Source of the DNA: Paenibacillus solani
Lineage (GTDB): Bacteria; Bacillota; Bacilli; Paenibacillales; Paenibacillaceae
Reading direction: 5' to 3'
Length of the DNA: 64,000 nucleotides
Assembly: GCF_001277345.1 (NCBI RefSeq)
Contig: NZ_LIUT01000008.1
Span: 178,106 to 242,105 of the forward strand
Below, piece after piece: positions 43,178 to 51,199 of the stretch. Under the pieces are notes generated by a model that had not been told where the DNA came from, made no database searches, and worked only from the letters and a program-made list of their open reading frames with translations. Both the position numbers and the translations under genes were made by a program. Within the stretch, counting starts at the first letter, position 1. Each line of letters begins with the position of its first letter.

Positions 43178-44368
43178 TTATTTTGTATAGTTATCAAAGT
43201 AACCTTGGATGTAGACCATTGGTGTTCCCTTGTCCCCGCTACCAGAAGTCAAATCAGATAATGATCCAATGAGATCCGTTAATCTACGAGGTGTAGTACC
43301 TTGTGCTTCCATCGCACCAACGAGGTCATCGTTCTTATTCTGGATGTATTCAGAAATAGCTTGTTTTAACTCTTCCCCGCGAAGATGAGAAAAGTTGTTA
43401 TCTGCCAAGTATTTTAATTTCACTTCGTTTGGCGTGCCATTAAGTCCTTGGGTGTAAGCAGGTGATACTACTGGGTCCGCAAGCTCCCAAATTTTCCCGA
43501 CTGGATCTTTGAATGCCCCATCGCCATAAACCATGACTTCAACGGTCTTACCTGTTACTTCTTTGATTTTTGCTTGAATCCCATCAACGATAGGTTGACA
43601 GTTGTTTGGAAATAACTTCACACTGTCTTCAGTTGCTTTATTTGATCCAAGTAGACCATAAGCTTCATTAAAGCCGCTGCCATTGATTGATTCTGAAAGA
43701 ATATCATCAAGTCCATATACTTTTTCAGCACCGCTATTTGTTAAAATGCGTTTGGTTCTGAAACGTGAGTGAATATCACAAGTTAATACAGACTTTGTAT
43801 AGTCTAAAATAGTTTTTGGATTGTTTGAGAAAATAACATCGCAAGTTACACCCTCAGCCTCAATCAGAGATTTATAGTATTCGATGTAATCAACACCTGT
43901 AAATGGATGCTCGATATAACCGAAATGTTCACGGAACTGAGCTTCTGTTAATACATCCGTCCATGGATTTATGCCTTTAACATCTAGTTCGTCGATGTCT
44001 ACAAGGTGGTTCCCCACTTCATCAGATGGATAGCTCAACATTAAGACGATATGCTTTGCCCCTTTGGCAATTCCTCGTAGGCAGTTTGCAAAACGATTAC
44101 GGCTAAGAATTGGGAAAATGACACCAACTGTTTCATCACCGAATTTTGCTTGTATATCTGTTGCTATATCGTCAATGGACGCATAGTTTCCTTGTGCACG
44201 AGCGACAATGGATTCCGTTATGGTTACAATGTCACGATCCTCAATCGAAAATCCTTCACTTTTTGCTGCATTTAATACCGTATCAACTACAATTTGTTCG
44301 ATATGATCTCCTTGGTTGATAATTGGACCGCGAAGCCCACGTACTACTGTACCAACTGCTCTTGTCAA
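43178..44368 (-). CDS. CofE-like protein (coenzyme F420-0:L-glutamate ligase family)
   Basis: A 396-residue protein of the family usually named after CofE, the ligase that adds glutamate to coenzyme F420-0. N-terminal TRAVGTVVRGLRGPIINQGD, followed by VVARAQGNYASIDDIA and VIFPILSRNRFANCLRGIAKGAK. This long Firmicute form occurs in bacteria without known F420, so the true substrate is open. The start is TTG at 44368 with AGAGGAG 9 nt upstream, not the ATG at 44395. Divergent from a LysR gene that probably controls it. Confidence 0.75.
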   Translation of the reverse strand: MTRAVGTVVRGLRGPIINQGDHIEQIVVDTVLNAAKSEGFSIEDRDIVTITESIVARAQGNYASIDDIATDIQAKFGDETVGVIFPILSRNRFANCLRGIAKGAKHIVLMLSYPSDEVGNHLVDIDELDVKGINPWTDVLTEAQFREHFGYIEHPFTGVDYIEYYKSLIEAEGVTCDVIFSNNPKTILDYTKSVLTCDIHSRFRTKRILTNSGAEKVYGLDDILSESINGSGFNEAYGLLGSNKATEDSVKLFPNNCQPIVDGIQAKIKEVTGKTVEVMVYGDGAFKDPVGKIWELADPVVSPAYTQGLNGTPNEVKLKYLADNNFSHLRGEELKQAISEYIQNKNDDLVGAMEAQGTTPRRLTDLIGSLSDLTSGSGDKGTPMVYIQGYFDNYTK

Positions 44369-44503
44369 TATAATCGCTCCTCTTATCGAGTACATTTATA
44401 TAGAATTAAGTACTAATGTTCAAACACTATAAGTTTACTATACCTTCTTAAAGTGATATAAGTGAAATTAATATTTATTATATCTGATATTAGGAGAGCT
44501 TAT

Positions 44504-45388
44504 ATGATAGGAAATTTGGACTTATACCGTATATTTAACATTGTTAGCCAGAATAAAAGTTTTTCGAAAGCAGCCCAGGAATTATATATGACACAATCTG
44601 CTGTTAGTCAAGCCATTTCAAAGTTGGAGAAAGAATTAGAAATACTGCTCTTCTATCGAACATCAAGGGGAGTAGTATTGACCAATGAAGGAAAACTATT
44701 AAATGAGCATATTAACTCAGCTTTAGGAATAATTAACGTCGCAGAAGATAAAATATTAGAATTTAAAACATTAAAAACTGGAGAACTACGTATCGGGGTT
44801 GGAGATACCATCTCTCGTTATTTTTTATTACCTTATTTGGAGAAATTCCATAAAAGATACCCTGAAATCAAATTAAATATATTAAATGGAACCACAACAG
44901 AAATATGTGATTTTATTAAATCGGGAAAGGCAGATATGGGGATATGTAATTTACCAGTCCATGACGAACATCTTCAAGTCATCCCCTGTAAGGAGATTCA
45001 AGATGTTTTTGTGTGCGGAGAACAATATAAAAAGATAACGGAAAAACCGATTCGTTTAGAGTATTTAATGGAAATGCCATTAATTTTTTTAGAAAAAAAA
45101 TCGAATTCACGAATGTTTGTGGAAAATTTCTTTACAAAGAGGGGCTTTCATATTTCACCTGTGTTCGAACTTGGGTCATATGATTTAGTTTTAGAATTCG
45201 CCAAAATAAACTTAGGTATTTCGTGTGTCATAAAAGAGTTTTCAAGGCATTATTTAGAACGAGGAGATGTATACGAGATAAAGCTTGAAGAGGAAATTCC
45301 AAAGAGGAGTATTGGCATATGCTATTTAAAGAATATTCCGTTATCACGTGCTGCGAAGAAGTTTGTGGAACGTATAAATAATGTCTGA
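44504..45388 (+). CDS. LysR-family transcriptional regulator
   Basis: A 294-residue regulator with the N-terminal winged helix NLDLYRIFNIVSQNKSFSKAAQELYMTQSAVSQAISKLE (about residues 3-41) and a periplasmic-binding-like effector domain (about 90-290). AGGAGAG precedes the ATG at 44504. The gene is very AT-rich compared with the core. It is divergent from the CofE-like gene across a 135-nt intergenic region, the classic LysR arrangement; the effector is not predictable. Confidence 0.9.
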   Translation: MIGNLDLYRIFNIVSQNKSFSKAAQELYMTQSAVSQAISKLEKELEILLFYRTSRGVVLTNEGKLLNEHINSALGIINVAEDKILEFKTLKTGELRIGVGDTISRYFLLPYLEKFHKRYPEIKLNILNGTTTEICDFIKSGKADMGICNLPVHDEHLQVIPCKEIQDVFVCGEQYKKITEKPIRLEYLMEMPLIFLEKKSNSRMFVENFFTKRGFHISPVFELGSYDLVLEFAKINLGISCVIKEFSRHYLERGDVYEIKLEEEIPKRSIGICYLKNIPLSRAAKKFVERINNV

Positions 45389-45470
45389 ATAGGCCCATTC
45401 CTAGTCGGCATATTCCAGATTGTTTTGTGTGATACTAACCGAAACATGAAGGATAGAGGTCGATGAAGTG

Positions 45471-45719
45471 ATGAACGAATATCAACCGGGACAGATTGTG
45501 TATGTAATCATTCGTAACCCGCATGTTCAGGGAGTCGCGAATGTTCAGGAAGCTGCAGTAGTGAATGATCCTAATTCGCCGGGAAAAGTTGCGCTCTTTA
45601 TATATGAGACGTATTATCCATTGAACGATGAGGTCGCGGTGTACCCGACAGCAAGTGAAGCTGAACACGCCTATAGTGAGGCATTCGGTTTATCCGACAT
45701 GGGGACGTATTATGGTTAA
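45471..45719 (+). CDS. splA: Spore photoproduct lyase regulator SplA
   Basis: An 82-residue TRAP-like protein: PGQIVYVIIRNPHVQGVANVQEAAVV and LFIYETYYPLNDEVAVYP match Bacillus SplA in length and sequence pattern. SplA lowers splAB expression in Bacillus. The frame begins with a GTG at 45468, but the ATG next to it is preferred. Its stop overlaps the splB start by 8 nt, so the two are co-translated. Confidence 0.92.
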   Translation: MNEYQPGQIVYVIIRNPHVQGVANVQEAAVVNDPNSPGKVALFIYETYYPLNDEVAVYPTASEAEHAYSEAFGLSDMGTYYG

Positions 45720-46740
45720 GCCATTTGTACCTCAACTCGTCTATGTAGAGCCAAGAGCATTAGATTATCCGTTGGGACAAGAATTAGTATCCAAGTTTGA
45801 GAAAATGGGCATAGAAATTCGCGAGACAACCTCACATAACCAAATCCGAAACCTGCCTGGAGACAACGACTTTCAAAAATACAGAATAGCCAAGTCCACT
45901 TTAGTCGTCGGGGTTAGGAAAACCCTAAAGTTCGATACCTCAAAGCCTTCGGCAGAGTTTGCGATTCCGTTTGCCACAGGATGCATGGGCCATTGTCATT
46001 ATTGTTATTTACAAACGACGATGGGAAGTAAGCCGTACATTCGGACTTATGTCAATATTGACGATATCTTTGAAGCTGCGGACCAATACATGAAAGAAAG
46101 AGCTCCTGAGATTACAAGGTTTGAAGCATCATGTACATCGGATATAGCCGGTATTGATCACTTAACCCATACGCTCAAGAAGGCTATTGAATATTTTGGT
46201 GAGTCTGAGCTGGGGAAATTACGCTTCGTAACGAAGTTTGCTCATATTGATCATTTACTTGATGCCAAGCATAATGGGCGGACTCGTTTTCGATTTAGTA
46301 TGAATGACGATTATATTATTAAAAATTTTGAACCGGGTACATCCAGGCAGGCAGAGAGGATCGAAGCCGCCAGGAAAGTCGGGGAGGCCGGATATCCATT
46401 AGGTTTCATTATTGCCCCTATCTATTTGCATGACGGATGGAAAGAGGGCTACAAAGATATGTTCGAGAAATTAGAATCTGCACTTCCCCCTTCTGCCACT
46501 AAAGATTTGACCTTCGAGCTCATCCAGCATCGCTTTACTAAACCAGCGAAGAATGTCATTGAGAAGAACTATCCGATGACGAAGCTGGAGCTTGATGAAA
46601 CCAAGAGGAAATGGAAGTGGGGGCGTTATGGGATTGGAAAATACGTGTACACAGATCAAGAGCAGGAGGATATTAAAGATACGCTAGGCAGGTATATCCA
46701 TACTTATTTCCCTAATGCAAAAATTGAATATTTCACGTAA
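45712..46740 (+). CDS. splB: Spore photoproduct lyase SplB (radical SAM)
   Basis: Radical-SAM DNA repair enzyme that reverses the thymine photoproduct of UV-irradiated spores at germination. 342 residues, the same length as Bacillus SplB. The iron-sulfur motif CMGHCHYC (Cys91, Cys95, Cys98) and the essential hydrogen-donor Cys141 in FEASCTSD are present. Start at 45712 (MVKPFVPQLVYVE) matches the family N-terminus; the frame upstream overlaps splA in another reading. In many spore formers splAB is core; here it lies inside the cassette array. Confidence 0.95.
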   Translation: MVKPFVPQLVYVEPRALDYPLGQELVSKFEKMGIEIRETTSHNQIRNLPGDNDFQKYRIAKSTLVVGVRKTLKFDTSKPSAEFAIPFATGCMGHCHYCYLQTTMGSKPYIRTYVNIDDIFEAADQYMKERAPEITRFEASCTSDIAGIDHLTHTLKKAIEYFGESELGKLRFVTKFAHIDHLLDAKHNGRTRFRFSMNDDYIIKNFEPGTSRQAERIEAARKVGEAGYPLGFIIAPIYLHDGWKEGYKDMFEKLESALPPSATKDLTFELIQHRFTKPAKNVIEKNYPMTKLELDETKRKWKWGRYGIGKYVYTDQEQEDIKDTLGRYIHTYFPNAKIEYFT

Positions 46741-46788
46741 TCATTGAGGTTGGAGTAAGAGGAATGAGTATAGACGTACTAAAGAAGA

Positions 46789-46815
46789 AGGGCACCCGAC
46801 GGAGTGCCTTTTGAT
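46789..46815 (+). terminator. splAB terminator
   Basis: GGCAC-CC-GAC-GG-A-GTGCC (46791-46808), then TTTTGATTTT; directly followed by att copy 8. Confidence 0.7.
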
Positions 46816-46853
46816 TTTCTATCGATGTTACAGTGAACCGTATCATCGATAGT
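46812..46853 (+). repeat. att-like copy 8
   Basis: GATTTTCTATCGATG plus TTACAGT, centre GA, ACCGTATCATCGATAGTGG. Core well preserved, right arm diverged. Confidence 0.7.
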
Positions 46854-47248
46854 GGTAAAGCAGAGGATTGAGTTGAAGGTGGATGCGGCGATGCTAAATG
46901 CCCAAAGAAGGGCTTAAGCATGCGGCACATGTGAATCAGTCATATTGATGGAATGGGGGAGCGTGCCTAAATAGGCTGCGCTCCTTGTTATATGAAATGT
47001 ATAATGGACTTAATATAAGACATGTTAAAATAACAGCTGAGAAAGGATGGAGCAAACTTAGAGGAAAAAGCACCATGTCCTTGACTCCGGTAACACTAAC
47101 GGACTTGATTACTAATAACAAGGAATTCAGGAGTGTATCAACACTACTAGGATCAGAATAAAGGAATACAGTGGATTAGCAGACAAATCACTTAAAGTGC
47201 TTGTTAAAAAAGTTAAGTATAGTGGTAATCAAAGGTGAGGGTTATGTT
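46854..47248 (+). other. Gap between att copy 8 and the WYL regulator
   Basis: No gene seen. GGAGCGTGCC-TAAATA-GGCTGCGCTCC (about 46955-46985) followed by TTG forms a terminator-like hairpin without an associated gene. The promoter of the WYL gene should lie towards the right end. Confidence 0.4.
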
Positions 47249-48211
47249 ATGCCAAAAAATGATAATATGTTAACAATTCTATGGATGTTGAATTCGGGAG
47301 AGAAATTGACTGCAAAGCAAATATCTGAAAAGTTAGAGATAAATATAAGAACAGTTTATCGGTATATTGATGCACTATGTGCCAGTGGCGTCCCTATCAT
47401 ATCTGACACAGGGCACAATGGCGGGTATAGCTTGCTGCACAATTTTATCAAATCTCCTCTGCTATTTAGTATTGATGAAAAAAAGACACTGCTTCATGCT
47501 GCCCTATTTGCAAAAGAAGCCGGATATCCTTTGAGTGAGGCATTAGAGAATGCAACATCCAAGTTGAAAATGTATTCGAATCAGGAGCAGGAAAGTTTAC
47601 TAAGCCATCATTTAGCCGGATTTGAAGTAATAAACCGCAGGGGATACCCCGCTGTTCAGCCGGTATTGCAGGAATTGGAGCACGCTGTAGCAAATGAATG
47701 GTCTGTAGAAATTTCTTATCGTAACAGTCATGAAGAGCAGTCGCCAAATAGGCTAATAGACCCCTATGGCGTGGTTAATTGGAACAATAAGTGGTACACA
47801 ATTGCATTTTGCCACCTGCGGAATGAGATCCGCAGCTTTCGGGTAGAACGAATTCTGAACATCACACGCACGCCATTCTCATTTAGTCGTCCCAATGATT
47901 TTTCAGCGCGTACTTTTTTTATGAAAAATCTGTTACCAGATGTAGTAGGTAAATCCGGATTAATTTCTTTAATTATAGGTGGCAGGGCAGAGGCGTTGGA
48001 TGATTTATGCATACATTGGTTTTTGGAGCATCATTTGCAGCAGCGGACATCAACGCAAGTAATTTTTTTACTTGAGGAAGAATCACTGTATACACATGTT
48101 CCGTATATAATTCTTCCCTATGGGAAATCCATTCAAGTTATAGAGCCACAGAATCTAAAGAATAAACTTGTGGCGGTTGCTTCAGAGTTAATGGAATATT
48201 ATCAAGTTTAA
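47249..48211 (+). CDS. HTH-WYL (YafY-type) transcriptional regulator
   Basis: A 320-residue regulator: N-terminal winged helix TAKQISEKLEINIRTVYRYIDAL (about residues 19-41) and a WYL domain (about 135-215) that normally binds ligand; the segment VVNWNNKWYTIAFCHLRNEIRSFRVERI corresponds to its core. AAAGGTGAGG precedes the ATG at 47249. It is followed by a strong terminator, then by a PfpI-family gene, which may be its target. Confidence 0.85.
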   Translation: MPKNDNMLTILWMLNSGEKLTAKQISEKLEINIRTVYRYIDALCASGVPIISDTGHNGGYSLLHNFIKSPLLFSIDEKKTLLHAALFAKEAGYPLSEALENATSKLKMYSNQEQESLLSHHLAGFEVINRRGYPAVQPVLQELEHAVANEWSVEISYRNSHEEQSPNRLIDPYGVVNWNNKWYTIAFCHLRNEIRSFRVERILNITRTPFSFSRPNDFSARTFFMKNLLPDVVGKSGLISLIIGGRAEALDDLCIHWFLEHHLQQRTSTQVIFLLEEESLYTHVPYIILPYGKSIQVIEPQNLKNKLVAVASELMEYYQV

Positions 48212-48249
48212 CAACTTCACTGACAGCAGTTGTCAGTGAAGTTGTTTTA
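48209..48249 (+). terminator. WYL regulator terminator
   Basis: CAACTTCACTGACA pairs perfectly with TGTCAGTGAAGTTG, followed by TTTTATT. Confidence 0.9.
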
Positions 48250-48321
48250 TTATAATGATAACCACTCGTTAAAGATGAATGGTTGCTGTTACCTAATAAA
48301 CTTTATGAGGAGCACTTAGAA

Positions 48322-48948
48322 ATGAATAATACAGTATATCTTTATGTGTTTGATACCATGTCCGATTGGGAAATAGGTTATTTAGCCGCCGAACTGAACT
48401 CTGGAAGATACTTCAGACAGGGGCTGGCTCCAGCAAAAATAGTCACCGTTGGGATAGAAAAGACTCCAGTAACTACAATGGGCGGATTGAAAATAATGCC
48501 TGACATTAAAGTGGATGAGTGCAGCATTAAAAGCGTAGATGCACTGATTTTACCTGGTGGAAATACATGGACAGAAGCTATTCACATGCCCATATTAAAA
48601 ATTGCCGAGATGTGTTTAAAGGAAGGGATAGTAGTTGGAGCAATTTGCGGTGCTACCTTAGGACTTGCTCAAGCAGGATTGTTAGATTCACGTTGGCACA
48701 CAAGCAATGATTTGGCCTACCTTAAAATGGTTTGCCACTCTTACACGGGCGAAGAATATTACAAAGTGGAATCTGCTGTCACCGATGGGAAATTGATCAC
48801 CGCATCCGGAGTAGCTCCATTAGAATTTTCTGTTCATGTTTTAAAAGCGCTAGATGTATTTTCTCCAAAAACTTTAGACGCTTGGTATCGTCTTAATAAA
48901 ACTCATGAACCTAAATATTTCTACGAGTTAATGAATTCAATCCAATGA
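48322..48948 (+). CDS. DJ-1/PfpI-family protein
   Basis: A 208-residue cytoplasmic protein with the flavodoxin-like DJ-1 fold; nucleophile-elbow Cys in VGAICGATLGLAQAG and preceding LILPGGNTW. N-terminal VFDTMSDWEIGYLAAEL is typical of the YdeA/YoaZ-like group (stress or glyoxalase-like amidotransferase). GAGGAG lies about 9 nt before the ATG at 48322; the frame upstream of it is not used. The upstream WYL regulator may control it. Confidence 0.85.
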   Translation: MNNTVYLYVFDTMSDWEIGYLAAELNSGRYFRQGLAPAKIVTVGIEKTPVTTMGGLKIMPDIKVDECSIKSVDALILPGGNTWTEAIHMPILKIAEMCLKEGIVVGAICGATLGLAQAGLLDSRWHTSNDLAYLKMVCHSYTGEEYYKVESAVTDGKLITASGVAPLEFSVHVLKALDVFSPKTLDAWYRLNKTHEPKYFYELMNSIQ

Positions 48949-48949
48949 C

Positions 48950-49114
48950 AGTATAGGAATACAAGGCATGTTTAATGCTGTGTGTCGCTTATCAGGAAAT
49001 AGTTTATTGGAACCACATTTACCTATAAGACGAAGCTTAGGTGCTAATCGCTTCAACGAGTTAGCGCAGATTGGAAGTAAACTAGATGAAGTTGCAGTAC
49101 TGTACGATAGATAA
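48950..49114 (+). pseudogene. Remnant resembling a mobilisation protein C-terminus
   Basis: 54 codons open to a stop immediately after the PfpI gene, without a start of its own: ... LPIRRSLGANRFNELAQIG then SKLDEVAVLYDR. The ELAQIGSKL element recalls MobC-type relaxosome proteins (ELxxIGNNLNQIA), but the match is short. Two further short open stretches in other frames follow to about 49345. They are not assignable; the whole 48949-49524 region looks like decayed mobile-element DNA. Confidence 0.3.
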
Positions 49115-49524
49115 GCAGATCGCAATCGAGCAGCAGATAAAGCAAGAGCTAGCGCCGAGACATTTCCAACTTGTTCTTGAATGGGAGGAAATTATGAACT
49201 ATCGGCGGACGCTGATCTTGGAGTGGCTATACAATGCTTGACTTCGGGACGGCATGCAAATGACGCGAATCTTTTATCGGGATTAATGTCCAAAATAGGA
49301 GCGGTACGCAGGCTAATCGAGCCGTGCATCCCGCTCTTTTGTTTGTCGGGTTGAAGTGCTGTAAAGTCAATAAAGTGTAAAATAATTACAGTTAATATGC
49401 ATTGATCGGATAATATCATAAAACGGTGAGTTAGATTGTGCCGGGGTTATATTTTCATGGTGTCGAACAGTTAGCTATGGGAAAAGGCAGTCAATTTATG
49501 CAAAAGCGCTAACTTTCATGCAGT

Positions 49525-49746
49525 TTGCTTGTAAGAAAAACGTTAGAGGCTTTGAAGAACTTCGATGTCCTGTTTGCTGAAGCATCTAACGATGGAAAGC
49601 GGACACTGCTACGGGCGCTGATTAACGAGATCCATATGGAAGCGGATCGCAAGAGCATTAAAAATATCGTCTTCTGGTTCACAGAAGGCGATTCCCTTAG
49701 CCATTTTGCTGTACCAGTGAGTGACGTGCAGAGAGTCGCATCATAA
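49525..49746 (+). pseudogene. C-terminal fragment of a large serine recombinase
   Basis: 73 codons reading KTLEALKNFDVLFAEASNDG ... LLRALINEIHMEADRKSIKN ... VFWFTEGD, which matches the usual C-terminal end of large serine recombinases of Firmicutes (coil, then IxxIxxW F). Catalytic and zinc domains are absent, so it cannot act. Its stop codon lies inside att copy 9 (TCATAAGTAACGGCC), the place where an integrase gene is expected to abut its own att site. This is the only recombinase-like sequence in the window and is the best candidate for the enzyme family that built the array. Confidence 0.6.
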
Positions 49747-49755
49747 GTAACGGCC
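49731..49755 (+). repeat. att-like copy 9 (at the recombinase stop codon)
   Basis: GAGTCGCATCATAAGTAACG plus GCC; more diverged on the left, but close to copy 12 in the right arm (ATCATAAATAACGGC). Confidence 0.55.
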
Positions 49756-49760
49756 TACCT

Positions 49761-50870
49761 TTATTTTTGAAGCTGAATGGAGCTGATCAGTTCATTCAAT
49801 TCAGACTGTAATTGCAGATGGAGTTTCTCTGCGATCGAAAAATCTGTGGCTGCAACATAGTAGGCCTTAATTTGAGAATCGATGGCTTCGGCTTCGACTA
49901 GATAAGAGGTGGCCTCTTTCATTTTTGCTGAATAGCGTGCTTTAATACCGGCTATTTCGGCCGCATGGGCTTCATCTGTTCCAGGAGCTATAGTCCGTGT
50001 ATACATATCTAGAATCTCATCCTCGTCCCGATCGGGAAAGTATTCATGCGGAGCGGTACTGTCGAAAATAGCTGTTTGAATCTCCGGGAATATCAACATA
50101 TCCAAACTGTTCGGATCAAAGCCGCAATGAAACACTTGAACTTCGATTCCTTTCTCTTCGGCAGCCGAGGCAAGCTTCTTCAACAGAGTCGATTTGCCAG
50201 ATCCTGCCCTTCCTTTGATGAAAATCCGTCTTTCCAGCTGAGCGGTCAAACTTTGAATAAAATCGAATGCCCCCTTCGGAGTCGCAGCACCGAAAAATAA
50301 GTGACGCGCAGTAGTTGGCGTATCGCTTTCATGACCAGCGTATAATTCTTGAATCAAATCCTCCGCAATCTGGTTAGCCTTCGAGAAATCCATATTTTCG
50401 ATATAATATTTCTCCCACTCGTCATGAATCCGCAATGCAGACGCGAACGTTTCATACGCATTTGAATAGGCTCTCTCAAGCTCGCCTCTAAGAGCTTCTA
50501 TCGTTATGAAGTGTTCCGGTAAAATAAGGCTGTTATCAAACGCTTCCCCGAAATCGATAAAGACGATCTCCCCAGCCCCGCTATCCGAAATCCCCTTACA
50601 GACTCGCCCGTCGACAATACCAACCTTCAATTCCGTTAAAATGATACCATCCAGCTCGTCGGGACGGAGAGGGGAGTGGAAGGACTGCACGTGCAAGCCT
50701 TGATCCAGCAGGCTATCCGCCAAGCTTTGAATGACTGTCGATTTTCCCGTACCTTGGGGCCCCGTAAGGACAAATATCTTGTTCAGCCCATCAAAAGCGG
50801 ATGTATATAAGAAATGAGCTCCGTGCGCCGTGTTGCCGTGGGCAAAATAATGAGATGATTTTACTACCAA
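49761..50870 (-). CDS. Tandem P-loop ATPase (PRK06851-like)
   Basis: A 369-residue cytoplasmic protein made of two similar P-loop units: LTGPQGTGKST near the N-terminus and IKGRAGSGKST about 180 residues later, each followed by an ADSLLDQGLHVQSFHSPLRPDELD / AEEKGIEVQVFHCGFDPNSLD pattern. Such duplicated ATPases occur in Bacillales without known function. The start is TTG at 50870 with AAAGGAG 9 nt upstream; the N-terminal 18 residues of the longer frame are not used. The gene begins right after att copy 9, tail to tail with the recombinase remnant. Confidence 0.75.
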   Translation of the reverse strand: MVVKSSHYFAHGNTAHGAHFLYTSAFDGLNKIFVLTGPQGTGKSTVIQSLADSLLDQGLHVQSFHSPLRPDELDGIILTELKVGIVDGRVCKGISDSGAGEIVFIDFGEAFDNSLILPEHFITIEALRGELERAYSNAYETFASALRIHDEWEKYYIENMDFSKANQIAEDLIQELYAGHESDTPTTARHLFFGAATPKGAFDFIQSLTAQLERRIFIKGRAGSGKSTLLKKLASAAEEKGIEVQVFHCGFDPNSLDMLIFPEIQTAIFDSTAPHEYFPDRDEDEILDMYTRTIAPGTDEAHAAEIAGIKARYSAKMKEATSYLVEAEAIDSQIKAYYVAATDFSIAEKLHLQLQSELNELISSIQLQK

Positions 50871-50962
50871 CCTGAAACACTCCTTTGTGCCTATTCCGAT
50901 TCGCAAACTACACAGAATAAGCATGATTGGGATAAGTGCCTATTTATTTGTATATTCCGCAT

Positions 50963-50996
50963 TGTGAAAAATGTTCCAGTAAATAGGGCGAAAATA
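50963..50996 (+). repeat. Possible degraded att-like copy
   Basis: GTGAAAAATGTTCCAGTAAA then TAGGGCGAAAAT: the right arm (TAGGGCGAAA) and GTGAA agree with the site, the core does not. In the 329-nt gap 50871-51199, which otherwise holds a TATAAT (51069-51074) that may be the -10 of the next gene. Confidence 0.3.
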
Positions 50997-51199
50997 CCGA
51001 AGTAACGATTATCTAAAAATATCGCTCCTCCCTACAGGAAAATACTATAACGCGCCCCAATTATTCACTATAATAGAGTAAACTAAGTCAAGTTCAGTTC
51101 ATGACATTGAACGTTATCTTTTTATTTGTACCTCCTCGTTTCTCCAAGTGAGTAAAGCTGCTTAATAAGAATACAATTGAGAGAATAGGTGATAGTGAA

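Noticed and set aside
45437..45452. AACCGAAACATGAAG as a further att copy (also at 40291)
   Set aside because: Only loosely similar to the core; two copies of this variant exist, but the arms do not match, so it is not counted.
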